Part shown: positions 10,405 through 20,973 of the stretch, in pieces
How positions within the stretch are numbered: position 1 is the first letter of the stretch
Layout of the letters: every line of letters starts with the position of its first letter
DNA from: Cervus elaphus
Taxonomy: Eukaryota > Chordata > Mammalia > Artiodactyla > Cervidae
Assembly: GCF_910594005.1 (NCBI RefSeq)
Contig: NC_057835.1
Span: 45,160,001 to 45,224,000, forward strand
Direction: 5' to 3'
Length of the DNA: 64,000 bases
Position numbers and translations under genes: made by a program
The notes under the pieces: generated by a model
What the model saw: the letters and a program-made list of their open reading frames with translations, nothing else
Database searches by the model: none
Told to the model about the DNA's origin: nothing

Positions 10405-10560
10405 GAGTAGTACAAATTCTGGGCCTTAGCATCTAATTTGGGATTTTGATGACATTGCTTAAAATCAACATTGAAGAGCTTGTCAAAAATACAAGTTGCT
10501 AGACAGTCACCGCCCCTACAAAGTCTTACCAGTTGCCCCAGGCTGGGTCCAGTCTTAAAT
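10405..10560 (+). mobile_element. hAT-Charlie MITE fragment (MER20-like)
   Basis: TTGAAGAGCTTGTCAAAAATACAAGTTGCTAGACAG resembles the 'GAGGGCTTGTTAAAACACAGATTGCTGG' region of MER20-type elements. Strongly diverged. Confidence 0.4.
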
Positions 10561-10690
10561 ACTGCACTTGACGGCTATATGATCTTGAGCAAATCAGTTA
10601 ATGCCCTTTTACTTCAGGTTCTTCATGAATAAAATGAAAAATGGGGCCCATGATATTCTTAAACTCCATTCTAGCTCAAATAATTCATAA
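10561..10690 (+). mobile_element. MIR-like SINE fragment
   Basis: GACGGCTATATGATCTTGAGCAAATCAGTTAATGCCC...TTCTTCATGAATAAAATGAAAAATGGGG follows the MIR order in the forward direction, with heavy decay. Confidence 0.5.
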
Positions 10691-10764
10691 TCTTGCCATA
10701 TATCAAGGATAGTGCATGCTCAGGTAACATTCATGTAGAGAAAACGGAATTGAGATTTGAATAT

Positions 10765-11290
10765 TTTTAAATAATGCTTTTATTTTGGAATAATTTTAGA
10801 TTTACAGAAAAATTGAAAAGTTAGTACAGAGAGCTTGTATATACCCTACACCTAGTTTTTCCTATTAATATTATTGATATACTTATTACAACCGAGTGAA
10901 TATTGATACATTGCTGTTAAAGTTCATGCTCTATTCAGATTTCCTTAGTTTTAACCTCATGTACTTTTTCTGTTTGGGGATCTTATTTGGGACAATGCAC
11001 TATATTTAGTAGCTATGTCCCCTTTGGTTCCTCTTGGCTACGACACTTTCTCACACTTTTCCTGTTTTGATGACCTTGACTGTTTTGAAAAATACTGGTC
11101 TAGTATTTTGTAAAATGTGTCCCAGCTGAGACTTATCTTCAGATTTTCATGATTAGACTGCAGTTATGAGTTTGAGGAGTGAAGACCACAGAAGTGAATG
11201 TGCATTTTCCATTACATCAAATGGAGGCTTCATGATATTAACATGACTCATGACTGTTGATGGTGACCTTAATCACCTGGTTGAGGTAAA
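10765..11290 (-). mobile_element. old L1M 3' region, probably antisense
   Basis: TTGGAATAATTTTAGATTTACAGAAAAATTGAAAAG with AGTACAGAGAGC, then CTATGTCCCCTTTGGTTCCTC and TGACCTTGACTGTTTTGAAAAATACTGGTC. These are familiar words of mammalian-wide L1M 3' sequence. The T-rich left end suggests the reversed 3' terminus; orientation is inferred. Confidence 0.5.
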
Positions 11291-11329
11291 AAGACTTGAT
11301 TTTTTTAATTTAAAAATTATTTTGTGGCT

Positions 11330-11735
11330 TTTATGTGTTAGCTCCTATGTTAGATGTTAAACAAATAAAGATATTCCCTGCTCTCATTGAATGTACGGTT
11401 AAATAGGGAAACTGAACCAAATAATTTCACAACTAATTTTGTATCTATATCTACAACTGTATCATCTATATTAAACCTAAAATAGGGGCAATTCATTTAA
11501 GTTGATGGATCAAGAAAAGCTTCTCCAAGAAATGATACTTAAGTAGAAATGTAAATCATTAGTAACAGAAGGCTAGACAAAGAGATTTGCAAAGAGAATT
11601 TAAGACAAAGAGAATCGTTTATCTGAACATCTTGCTTAGCTGATTGACAGAGGAGACAATGAGAGAGAGAAAGAGAGAGAGGTGCAAGAAATGGCCTGAA
11701 ATGATAAAATGAAGTTGAAAAGTGTTCAAAATATC
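11330..11735 (-). mobile_element. L2 LINE 3' region, antisense, old
   Basis: AGCTCCTATGTTAGATGTTAAACAAATAAAGATATTCCCTGCTCTC matches the reversed L2 3' end, followed by a decayed GAAAAGCTTCTCCAAGAAATGATAC segment. A GAGA run lies at 11661-11680. Confidence 0.5.
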
Positions 11736-11737
11736 CT

Positions 11738-12190
11738 TAGCATTTCCCTGAGCTTGATTAAAATTTAGACAGCTTTCTTCCTGACTACATGTCCCTGCCT
11801 TCCCTTTTCTTACAGCATGTACTTCAGAAAACTTGAAACTGTGAATTTTTTCTCTGATCCTTTGAAGTGTAAATCACTTTGCAATCCAGATGTGTCTTTC
11901 TCAAGGACTTGGGAGCCATCCCTTTGAACTGCAATCATTGAAGGAGATAGCAGCCCTGTCTCCCATTCTCTGTAGGAGACTAGGTTCTTAATTTTAAAAA
12001 GGGAAAATTAGCAAGCCCAGCTGGTCTAATCACATTGACCAATCTCCCTGCTAGTGTCTTGTACTTTCCCATCATTTCACCCTACAGTTTAAAATATCCC
12101 TTGCCTTTTGTTTCAGCAGAGTTAAATTCTCTCCCTTTTTGTAATAGTGAATAAAGTTTTCCTTATCTGTTTCAACTAGTCTGGTGTAAA
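11738..12190 (+). mobile_element. ERV-L-type solo LTR, same family as 39731-40250
   Basis: The blocks GAGCTTGATTAAAATTTAGACAGCTTTCTTCCTGACT, TTCTCAAGGACTTGGGAGCCATC, AACTGCAATCATTGAAGGAGATAG and the AATAAA signal (12150-12155) recur in order in the LTR at 39731-40250. No internal region adjoins it. Confidence 0.65.
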
Positions 12191-12409
12191 CCAAGAATAC
12201 CTAGAAAAAGTGGAAGACATTATTTAAAAAACTGATTTATTGATATCAGAGATTTAGAAAACCCATAGAACTTAAGAGGCCAAAATCCTAAGAAAAAAGG
12301 GAAGCCAACAATAGATACAATTTTTTTTTTTTTTGCAAACCATGTGAGTAACCTAGAATGGTGACTGAATGGCTGAGAAACTGAGAAGAATTTTCAGAAA
12401 TTTTATCTG

Positions 12410-12620
12410 GTGTGATTTCTCCAAATATTTCTGCCCCTCCCAATAGAGAACTTCTCTCTCATCCCTTGGAATCTGGGCTGTGTATGACTGCTTTGAACAA
12501 TGAAATGCAGAAGTAATATTCTGAAATTTCTAAGTTTCAGTATTAAGATTGTCTAGTTGCTTCAACTACTTCTCTCTTGGGACAAAGCCAACTTACTGTG
12601 GGGATCTCAAAAGCCCACAT
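12410..12620 (+). mobile_element. MaLR (MLT1-like) LTR 5' portion
   Basis: CTTGGAATCTGGGCTGTGTATGACTGCTTTGAACAATGAAATGCAGAAG is the common 5' region of MLT1-type LTRs. The 3' half is absent and is replaced by the L1 remnant that follows. Confidence 0.5.
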
Positions 12621-13855
12621 AAAAATGTCCACATGGAAGATTCAAGTAGAAGAATGGTCACAGCTGCATTATTTGTAAGTACACAGTTCAAATGTTTATT
12701 AACATTCAGTTCAGTTCAGTTCAGTTGCTCAGTCGTGTCCGACTCTTTGCAACCCCATGAATCGCAACACGCCAGGCCTCCTTGTCCATCACCAGCTCCT
12801 GGAGTTTACTCAAACTCACGTCCATTGAGTCGGTGATGCCATCCAGTGATCTCATCCTCTGTCATCCCCTTCTCCTCCTGCCCCCAATCCGTCCCAGCAT
12901 CAGAGTCTTTTCCAATGAGTCAAATCTTCACATGAGGTGGCCAAAGTGTTGGAGTTTCAGCTTCAGCATCACAATGAACAGCCAGGACTGATCTCCTTTA
13001 GGATGGACTGGTTGGATCTCCTTGCAGTCCAAGGGACTGTTCTCCAAGAGTCTTCTCCAACACCACAGTTCAAAAGCCTCAATTCTTCTGTGCTCAGCTT
13101 AGTTCATAGTCCAACTCTCACATCCATACATGACTACTGGAAAAACCATAGCCTTGACCAGACAGACCTTTGTTGGCAAAGTAATGTCTCTGCTTTTTAA
13201 TATTGCTATCTAGGTTGGTCATGACTTTCCTTCCAAGGAGTAAGCGTCTTTTAATTTCATGACTGCAGTCACCATCTGCAGTGATTTTGGAGCCCAAAAA
13301 AATAAAGTCTGACACTATTTCCACTGTTTCCCCATCTATTTCCCATGAAGTGATGGGACCAGATGCCATGATCTTAGTTTTCTGAATATGGAGCTTTAAG
13401 CCAACATTTTCACTCTCCTCTTTCACTTTCATCAAGAGGTTTTTTTAGTTCCTCTTCACTTTAGAGTAGATAAATACAATGTGACATGTTCATAAAATGG
13501 AACACTAGAGAGAATGAAAATAATCTACTGCTGTATGCAGCAATATGTATGAATTGCAAGACTATGCTGTTGCAAGACTATAACATTGAGTTAAAAATAA
13601 GCAAATCTAACCTATGGCTTGAGTTACCCTTATGTCTCATAGGTATCTATGATTAGTAGATACTCATGGAGTAGAAGATGGAAATGTTTTGACTAGAAGG
13701 TGCCTAGGGAATACTTTTGTAACACTAGTAATGTTCTATTTTTTTATCTGGGTGGTGTTTATAAGGGTGTGTTCACTTTGTAACAACTCATTGAAATGTT
13801 CTGTACATTATAATCTAATTACAATTTTTACAAAATTAAAAAAAAAAAACAAACT
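12600..13855 (+). mobile_element. old L1M 3' end, split by a BovB
   Basis: The left part (12600-12706) has AAAATGTCCACATGGAAG and AGAATGGTCACAGCTGCATTATTTGTAAG. The right part (13463-13855) has ATGTTCATAAAATGGAACACTAG, AAATCTACTGCTG...AATATGTATGAATTG, and an A-rich tail at 13839-13850. Order and orientation fit an L1M ORF2 end plus 3' untranslated region interrupted by the BovB. Confidence 0.6.
12707..13462 (-). mobile_element. BovB LINE 3' part, antisense, 756 bp
   Basis: It starts with the reversed BovB terminus, four CAGTT units, then GCTCAGTCGTGTCCGACTC, and runs without large gaps to CATCAAGAGG...CCTCTTCACTTT. The minus-strand frame 13118-13435 (105 codons) carries BovB residues such as IQKTKIMASGPITSWEIDGE and FLGSKITADGDCSHEIKRR, in the post-catalytic part of the protein. 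Later frames are broken, so it is a dead copy, though among the best preserved in this window. Confidence 0.95.
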
Positions 13856-15465
13856 TCAGATTGAATGAGAACAGAGGTGCAAGCATTCCTTAGCCATGGC
13901 TAATAACATTTACCAACACTTTAGAAGCAGGAAGAAAGGTTGGAAGTTTATGAAAGAACTTAGAAGTTCTAAATGTATGCTGCAAAATATATATAATAGA
14001 AATTGGATTTATTGTAAACTCTATTGTGTAATCTAATTTGTGTTGGTGTCAAATATGTCCCCTTTCCTGGTTTATTGATCATTTTCTTTAATCTTTTGGA
14101 GTCCATGTTGCCAGAAAGCTTAGTTTTTTGTTTTGTTTTCTGTTTTGTACTGCGAGACCTCAGCTCCCTTTCCTTGTTACCCACTGATCTCATTCTAGTT
14201 CAGTAAATGAATTGTATTCTGGGCCAACGCAGCTCAAGCTCGATTGTCTTATCCTTCAGCATATTTTGTTTTCTAATTTACATTTCTCAGTCTAGTTTAT
14301 ATTTTTAAATGTCACACACTAAATTAATGGCTTTCAATCTGAAGCATAAAATTTCTCAGTTTTCACAAAGGAAACAGCCTTCTCTGCCTATCAAACGAAG
14401 CATCAGAGAGAAATGTGACTGTTTGTAAAGTCATTTCAACTGGTTCAGAGGGTCTACTCTCACCTATTCACTTAATGCCATTAAACCTGACCACTTCCAG
14501 CCTTCAAATGATTCCTGTGGTGTTTAAAGTCTATGTGTGGATTTCATGCCATGCAACTAAGTTATTATGGTTGCTAAGCTATTTCCTCTCCTCAGAGATC
14601 CTGTACAGCCCCTTCTCAATGATAATTGTACATTTTCCCCCATCTGTTCTTTTGTTGAGCTTCTGGTCACATTTCTGTACTATTTGTTGCCATTTTTAAA
14701 AAATTGCGGTGATATTCAGCTTTTAACTCTTGGGTTGTAAAAAAAAAAAAAGGTTATTAACATACTATGCTAAAGCATGAAGGTACATAGTCAAAAATGC
14801 ATAACCACAGAGCACCATTGATTTATTAAGAGACTTTTAATTGGTTCTTTTTTGTTTTTTTTTCTTAGGAAGAGCTATGTGAAGCATCATTATAATAGCT
14901 TGGAAGCAATGATAACAGATTAAAGAGATAAAATAACAAATTATATCAAGGAGAAATTGCAGAATTCTCAAACTAAGTGACCTTAAAGAGGCAACTCAAA
15001 CCTGCAAGTTTAGAGATGAGTCACCTGAAGCCTACAATGGAAAATGGCCGCCTACGACCTTTCACCTGTGAGTAAGTGCAGGTTGACACTGAGAGTCAGC
15101 TCTCTTCTACATCACACAAATTATACACCTATAAACAAGTGCCAAGTGCAACAATAATATCCATTGTAAAATTCAGATAATCCTCATGATTTACTCCCCT
15201 TGACATGCACTGAAACAATTTTGCCATAGTGTGATTTTTCTTTACTTATTAAGCAACCTCAATTTTCCTCAACAAGTGATATTGACTATCCTGACCTTAA
15301 AACCAGAGTAAATTTTCAGTGCTAGATCTATCAAAATAAATGCTCTCCATAAATATTTTAGATGATAATTTATTTAGAGACTTGGAAATAACAGAGGTCA
15401 AATTGTTCTAAATGGAAATACGTTAGGTGGAAATATGCTGAGATGGAAAAATTATAGCCAAGAAA
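13856..15465. other. no gene or repeat recognised
   Basis: Long unassigned AT-rich stretch with homopolymer runs at about 14739-14751 (A) and 14120-14148 (T-rich). No protein signature was found in the open frames at 14024-14206 or 14415-14699. Confidence 0.35.
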
Positions 15466-15570
15466 GAAGTAGGAAGGAAGAGAAAAGAGAAAAGAAAAAA
15501 AAATAAGAAACAAGGTCAATGAATACTTGTAGAATAAAAGGAAAAAAGAGAGAAGAGAAAGAAAATAAAA
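15466..15570. repeat. purine-rich (GA/A) low-complexity tract
   Basis: Nearly uninterrupted A/G sequence on the plus strand (GGAAGGAAGAGAAAAGAGAAAAG...). Probably a decayed simple repeat. Confidence 0.6.
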
Positions 15571-16539
15571 TCCAAATAGTCCCTCTGTGAAGAGATGAAG
15601 ACAGACTGACTATTCGTGAAATAAACGGTCACACCCAGGATGACAATGTAGGTGCTTTTCTAAGGTCAACTCAAAGCACATTTACAATTTATTGATATTA
15701 AATATGATATTGCTAGAATTACAGACTTTACTATCACTGGAATGAATGTAAAACATATGTGAAAAAGTACCCATCCCAAGGAAACGTTTATTTTCTTATG
15801 TAGCAAAACCATACATGTACCAGTAAAATCTGATTTTATTTCCAATGGTTCCTTTGTTTGACATGCTAATGATAGGCTACTCTACTGAAAAATGTTTCAT
15901 CAAAACTATTTCCTTTGAATGCTGAAATAATTTGAAAGAAATTAAAATGATCAGACACATAAACAGCAAACCTATTTATTACTAAACCAGAAATGTTAAC
16001 AGTGAATTCCAAATGAACTGAGATGACTAGGCACAGGAATGATTGTGAATACTTTCCACATTTAGTAAATAATTCCCAAAACATATGTTAACATTAAAAG
16101 GCCATTGAACATTAGCATGAAATAAAGTGGGGAAAGCAAAGGGGAATAGCGATTGCTAAAGAATGAGGTGAAGAATCGGGTCTTTGATCACAAGTTTAAA
16201 ATATCAAAGCTTGTTGACTTGAAAAAAGCTACCATTTGAAAAATAAAATATTTATTTAATAAATCATTTGGATAGTCATTGTAAGCAATATTTTGGTTTT
16301 GTCTTTAACTTAATAAAGGAATTGAGACTGAATTAATTATTTTTGCATTATATATGCAAAAACACTGACCCTTTCCCTTTTTTTTTCTTTAGCAATCTAG
16401 GTAAACAAAAATAAATTAATCATAATCTTTGTTTCATAGTGCATAATCATCATTGGTCTATGAACAGTCTACTCTTATTCATTTACTTTTCCAAACTATC
16501 TATATTTAAAAAATTGTGGCGACTGTGCATAATTTACAT
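15571..16539. other. no gene or repeat recognised
   Basis: AT-rich sequence without a gene signature. The 72-codon minus-strand frame at 15866-16084 shows no known motif. Confidence 0.35.
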
Positions 16540-17250
16540 TTTGCTCTTTAAAAGAATTTTAAATGTATTTAGTTTAGTGGCATTAGATAACTGACAAAGT
16601 TTTACAACTATCACCACAGTCCATGCACAGAACTTTTTCATCTTGCAACACTGAAGCTCTGCACCTGCTAAGAACTCCCCATTCCTCCTCCTCCCAGACT
16701 CTGGCAACCACCATCCTTCTACTCTCTGTCTTTATGAATTTGACCTCATGTGAGTATAATCATACAGCATTTGTCTTTTTGTGACTGGCTTATTTCATTT
16801 ATCATAATGTCCTTAAGTCATCCATGTTGTAGCACATGCCAAAATTCCCTTCCTTTTTAAGGCTGAATAATATTCACTGCAGGTATTTATCCCATTTTGC
16901 TTATCATCCATTGATGGACAAAAATGGATTGTTTCCATTTTTGATTACTTGATTAATGTTGTTATAAACATGGGCACGCAGTTATCTTTTCGTGTGTCTA
17001 TTTTCAATTGTTTTAGAGATATATTCCGAAGTGGGATCATAGGATAATCCTATTTTTAATATTTTGAAGAATCTCCATTTGATTTTCCATAGCAGTTGCA
17101 CCATTTTACAGTCTTATCAGTCTATTTTCAGTCATGTCCAGCCAATGCACAACAGTCCATTTTCTCCACATTCTCATCAGCCCTAACAAGCCCTAGCTTT
17201 TCTGATAGTAGACATCTTGCTGGATATAAAGTGATATCTTATTCCTATTT
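16540..17250 (-). mobile_element. old L1M ORF2 end and 3' region, antisense
   Basis: AACTATCACCACAGTCCATGCACAGAACTTTTTCATC; CCCATTCCTCCTCCTCCCAG; TGTGAGTATAATCATACAGCATTTGTC; GGCTGAATAATATTCACTGCAG; CCATTGATGGACAAAAATGG; GTGGGATCATAGGATAATCC. This is the reversed sequence common to mammalian L1M elements. It is interrupted near 17110 and highly decayed. Confidence 0.75.
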
Positions 17251-17277
17251 ATTCTTTTAATTTTAATATTATGATTA

Positions 17278-17481
17278 GGGCTTCCCTGGTGACTCAGATG
17301 GTAAAGAATCTGCCTGCAATGCAAAAAAACCCGGGTTTGATCCCTGGGTTGGGAAGATCCCCTGGAGGGGAAAATGGCAATCCACTCCGGTATGCTTGCC
17401 TGGAGAATTTCATGGACAGAGGAGCCTGGCGGGTCCATGGGGTCTCAAAGTCAGGCATGACTGAATGACTAACAGACGCAC
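17278..17481 (+). mobile_element. Bov-tA SINE
   Basis: Complete tRNA-Glu-derived head (GGGCTTCCCTGGTGACTCAG, CTGCCTGCAATGC, GGTTTGATCCCTGGGTTGGG) and Bov-A body ending AGTCAGGCATGACTGAATGAC. A second copy follows directly in the same orientation. Confidence 0.95.
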
Positions 17482-17491
17482 AAAAACTTTA

Positions 17492-17700
17492 GGGCTTCCC
17501 TGATAGCTCAGTTGGTAAAGAATCCGCCTGCAATACAGGAGACCGGGGTTTGATTTCCTGGGTCAGGAAGATCCCCTGGTGAAGGGAAAGGCTACCCACT
17601 CCAGTATTCTGGCCGGAAGAATTGCATGTACAGTATAGTCCATGGGGTCACAAAGAGTTGGACACAACTGAGCGACTTTGACTTTCACTTCACTTTCACA
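17492..17700 (+). mobile_element. Bov-tA SINE, second of a tandem pair
   Basis: The head starts GGGCTTCCCTGATAGCTCAG; the body ends GAGTTGGACACAACTGAGCGAC followed by TTTCACTT repeats. It lies about 10 bp after the previous copy; differences between them indicate separate insertions rather than duplication. Confidence 0.95.
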
Positions 17701-17704
17701 CTAA

Positions 17705-18070
17705 AATAAATACCCCCAAATCTATCACCTAACCAGGCCTAAAATAGAACTATACACATGAATCTCTCTCATTTCCTGCTCTGCCTTTCCTTAATGGTAA
17801 TCCAAATTAGTTGCTTAACATTTCTTGCTTTTTTATAAATATGTAGTTTTGCCTTATACTATATAACTAAACTTCTCTACTTTCACTTGAGCCATGGCTC
17901 TCATTCCTGAAGAAAAGGAAAATTCAGCAGACACGTCTCTCTAGGTAGGAACAGAAATAATCATGGTTACATAGCCACTGAGAAGCAAGTCAAGTCTGTT
18001 TACTTCTCATGTTGATGAAAAATTTTGTTAATTAGTTAATTGAATTAAAAGTAATTCAATTTAATGAATA
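17705..18070. other. no gene or repeat recognised
   Basis: Unassigned AT-rich sequence. Confidence 0.3.
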
Positions 18071-18074
18071 GTAG

Positions 18075-18180
18075 CTAACTGTGCCAGGTATTGCAGAATG
18101 TATAAAGATGAATATAAATGGTCTCTCCACCAATACTGTGCTTACAATGGAATCATTTATTTATCTACTTCATAACCATA
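18075..18180 (-). mobile_element. L2 LINE 3' end, antisense fragment
   Basis: CTAACTGTGCCAGGTATTGCAGAATGTATAAAGATGAATATAAATGG...CTTACAATGGAATC is a decayed reversed L2 3' end. Confidence 0.45.
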
Positions 18181-18971
18181 GGTTCAAAACAGGTACAAAG
18201 AAGCAATAGACATTAATAACACTTCACAAACTTGCAGGATTGTATTATCTGTATTCTTAATCTGATGTCTTCTGTGGCAGACACAAATTTTCATTCAACC
18301 TATTTCCCTCTCTTTCAGAGCATGTACCTGAAATATATTTTCCAGGTCATTTTATAACTATCTATGGTAGTATGCCTAGGTTTTGGTTAACGGTTAAAGG
18401 AAGGAAATGATGAATGCCCCTACTGAGACTGGAATCCTCATCTCAACTTTCACTCACTCCTTACCCTGTCCGCTAGTCAAGGATACTGAAGCCTTAGGGA
18501 ATGGTAGAAACACAAGTTGGAGAAACCATCCATTCCTGAATGAGTTTATAGATATCTGCCTGCTGAATAGTCACATTAAAAGAATTATTGAGCAATAAAT
18601 AAACTTCTACAGTGTTAAACCTCTTGAAATTATTTAGTGTTTATCTGTTACTGCAATTAGTATTTACCATATCTAATATTCCTCCTGTTTCTGAAAGAAT
18701 CTAAATCCAAAAATTTCCCCTTTTTTGACATAATGATAACTATAATTTGGAATACAGTGTTCTGTAACAAGAACCTGGAGTTCAAATTGTAGTGTTGCCC
18801 TTTTATTTTCTTTTTAAAAATTTTTTTTCTAGGTTAAAAGTTTGTATTTACTGAGTGCTTTTTAAGTGGATAAGTTTGTTAAAAAATACTGCTCCTCAGT
18901 TCAATTTTCCCTTTTCCCCCAATTGTTTGTTCACATTCTTTTGACCTTGCTGGTTTCCTTCCCTTTTCTTT
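18181..18971. other. no gene or repeat recognised
   Basis: Unassigned, T-rich toward the right where it meets the L1 tail. Confidence 0.3.
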
Positions 18972-20097
18972 CTTTTTTTTTTTTATATTTATTTTTTTTT
19001 TTATTAGTTGGAGGCTAATTACTTCACAACATTGCAGTGGGTTTTGTCATACATTGACATGAATCAGCCATGGAGTTACATGTATTCCCCATCCCGATCC
19101 CCCCCTCCCACCTCCCTCTCCACCCAATTCCTCTGGGTCTTCCCAGTGCACCAGGCCCGAGCACTTATCTCATGCATCCCACCTGGGCTGGTGATCTGTT
19201 TCACTATAGATAATATACATGTTTCGATGCTGTTGTCTCGAAACATCCCACCCTCACCTTCTCCCACAGAGTCCGAGTCTGTTCTGTACATCTGTGTCTC
19301 TTTTTCTGTTTTGCATATAGGGTTATCGTTACCATCTTTCTAAATTCCATATATATGTGTTAGTATGCTGTAATGATCTTTATCTTTCTGGCTTACTTCA
19401 CTCTGTATAATGGGCTCCAGTTTCATCCATCTCATTAGAACTGATTCAAATGAATTCTTTTTAACGGCTGAGTAATATTCCATGATGTATATGTACCACA
19501 GCTTCCTTATCCATTCGTCTGCTGATGGGCATCTAGGTTGCTTCCATGTCCTGGCTATTATAAATAGTGCTGTGATGAACATTGGGGTGCACGTGTCTCT
19601 TTCAGATCTGGTTTCCTCGGTGTGTATGCCCAGAAGTGGGATTGCTGGGTCATATGGCAGTTCTATTTCCAGTTTTTTAAGAAATCTCCACACTGTTCTC
19701 CATAGCGGCTGTACTAGTTTGCATTCCCACCAACAGTGTAAGAGGGTTCCCTTTTCTCCACACCCTCTCCAGCATTTATTGCTTGTAGACTTTTGGATAG
19801 CAGCCATCCTGACTGGCGTGTAATGGTACCTCATTGTGGTTTTGATTTGCATTTCTCTGATAATGAGTGATGTGGAGCATCTTTTCATGTGTTTGTTAGC
19901 CATCTGTATGTCTTCTTTGGAGAAATGTCTGTTTAGTTCTTTGGCCCATTTTTTGATTGGGTCATTTATTTTTCTGGAATTGAGCTGCAGGAGTTGCTTG
20001 TATATTTTTGAGATTAATCCTTTGTCTGTTGCTTCATTTGCTATTATTTTCTCCCAATCTGAGGGCTGTCTTTTCACCTTACTTATAGTTTCCTTTT
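18972..20097 (-). mobile_element. artiodactyl L1, 3' 1.1 kb, antisense, well preserved
   Basis: The reversed poly(A) tail is at 18972-19000. The 3' untranslated region follows with the same words as the copy at 1443-1767 (GAATCAGCCATGGAGTTACATG, CTGGTGATCTGTTTCACTATAG), and then the end of ORF2. The frame stays open through the ORF2 C-terminus, which suggests a fairly young insertion, but it is 5'-truncated at about 20095 and cannot move by itself. No clear target-site duplication was found; a short L1 terminus of another subfamily adjoins it. Confidence 0.95.
19340..20077 (-). pseudogene. L1 ORF2p C-terminal remnant (245 codons open)
   Basis: This is the C-terminal end of the L1 endonuclease/reverse-transcriptase protein. 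The catalytic domains are upstream and missing. What remains includes the L1 cysteine motif in the form CX3CX7HX4C (C102, C106, H114, C119 of the open frame) and the usual C-terminal words PYDPAIPLLGIHTEE and YYSAVKKN. The frame ends at a natural stop. The initiating methionine is internal to ORF2 and is not a real start. Frame retention over 245 codons indicates low age, not function. A full L1 ORF2 is about 1,270 residues. Confidence 0.9.
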
Positions 20098-20200
20098 TAA
20101 AATTTATTTATTTTTTAATTGATGGATAATTGCTTTGCAGAATTTTGCTGTTTTCTGTCAAATTGCAACATGAATCAGCCATAGGTATGCATATTATTTA
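20098..20200 (-). mobile_element. L1 3' terminus, second subfamily, antisense
   Basis: AATTGATGGATAATTGCTTTGCAG...CATGAATCAGCCATAGGTATGC is a reversed L1 3' end with its own T-rich start. It directly adjoins the larger L1, so the larger one may have inserted at this element's tail. Confidence 0.7.
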
Positions 20201-20910
20201 CATTTTATTTTAAATTACTCATTCAAAAGATATTTTAATGCACTGGTTCTTTTTAATGTTGATGCAACAGCAAGGAAACAAATGGACAGACCACTGTTTT
20301 CATGGACTTTATTTCTAGAATGCAAAGACATAATAAACAAGTAAGCTTTTTAATACATAACATAGCAATGATAATCTCAGAAAAATAGTGCTTAGTGAGA
20401 GGCTAAATGATTTTAGGAGATATTTATACAAATAGGCATAACAGTAGAAAATAATAAATATTTCAGGGGAGTATAAAAAGCAGAACAATATCAGGGCTAG
20501 AAAAAATATTTTAGTTATTTTAACTAAATATGATTTTATTCAAAATGTGTACATGGTTATGAGCCCCTTTTCAGTAGAGATATAAAGAAAATAACAATAT
20601 TTAATTTATAGCATGACATTTTTGGAGGAATGTATTTAATGAGATAAGTGCTTATCCTTTGTTAGGTATCCAAGAATGATAAATAATTAAGTATAGAATT
20701 TTCTGAAGTACACCTTAAAATGTCAGTACCAGGTTTAAAAAAAAAAAAATTCCTAAATGGTTGATATATACAAAATAAATAAGCAGCTAGAGGACAAAGG
20801 ACTCACCTGACAGAAAAATAGCATTGGACTTGGTTTTAAAGTTTGAAAAATATTTGATTAGAAAGAATCAGGGAAAGAGAAACAACTTGTATTAACTAAA
20901 ATGATGAGAA
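20201..20910. other. no gene or repeat recognised
   Basis: AT-rich single-copy-looking DNA with an A13 run near 20737-20749. Confidence 0.35.
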
Positions 20911-20973
20911 CTATAATGAGGAGAAACTATAACTATAATGAGGAGAAACTATAACCATAATGAGGAGAAACCA
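20911..20973. repeat. 22-bp minisatellite, about 2.9 copies
   Basis: The unit CTATAATGAGGAGAAACTAT+AA is at 20911-20932, again without change at 20933-20954, and in part with one change at 20955-20973. Two identical units suggest recent origin or ongoing slippage. Confidence 0.95.

Noticed and set aside
15466..15570. Purine tract as a regulatory element
   Set aside because: Low-complexity sequence with no further supporting motif.
17278..17350. tRNA-like heads in Bov-tA and CHR SINEs as tRNA genes
   Set aside because: They derive from tRNA-Glu but are SINE heads, with the SINE body following and no intact acceptor stem or 3' half.
19482..20129. Plus-strand frames of 113 and 97 codons
   Set aside because: They are the antisense shadow of the L1 ORF2 C-terminus and 3' end.
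20911..20973. CRISPR-like array
   Set aside because: Direct tandem units without spacers in a mammalian genome; a plain minisatellite.
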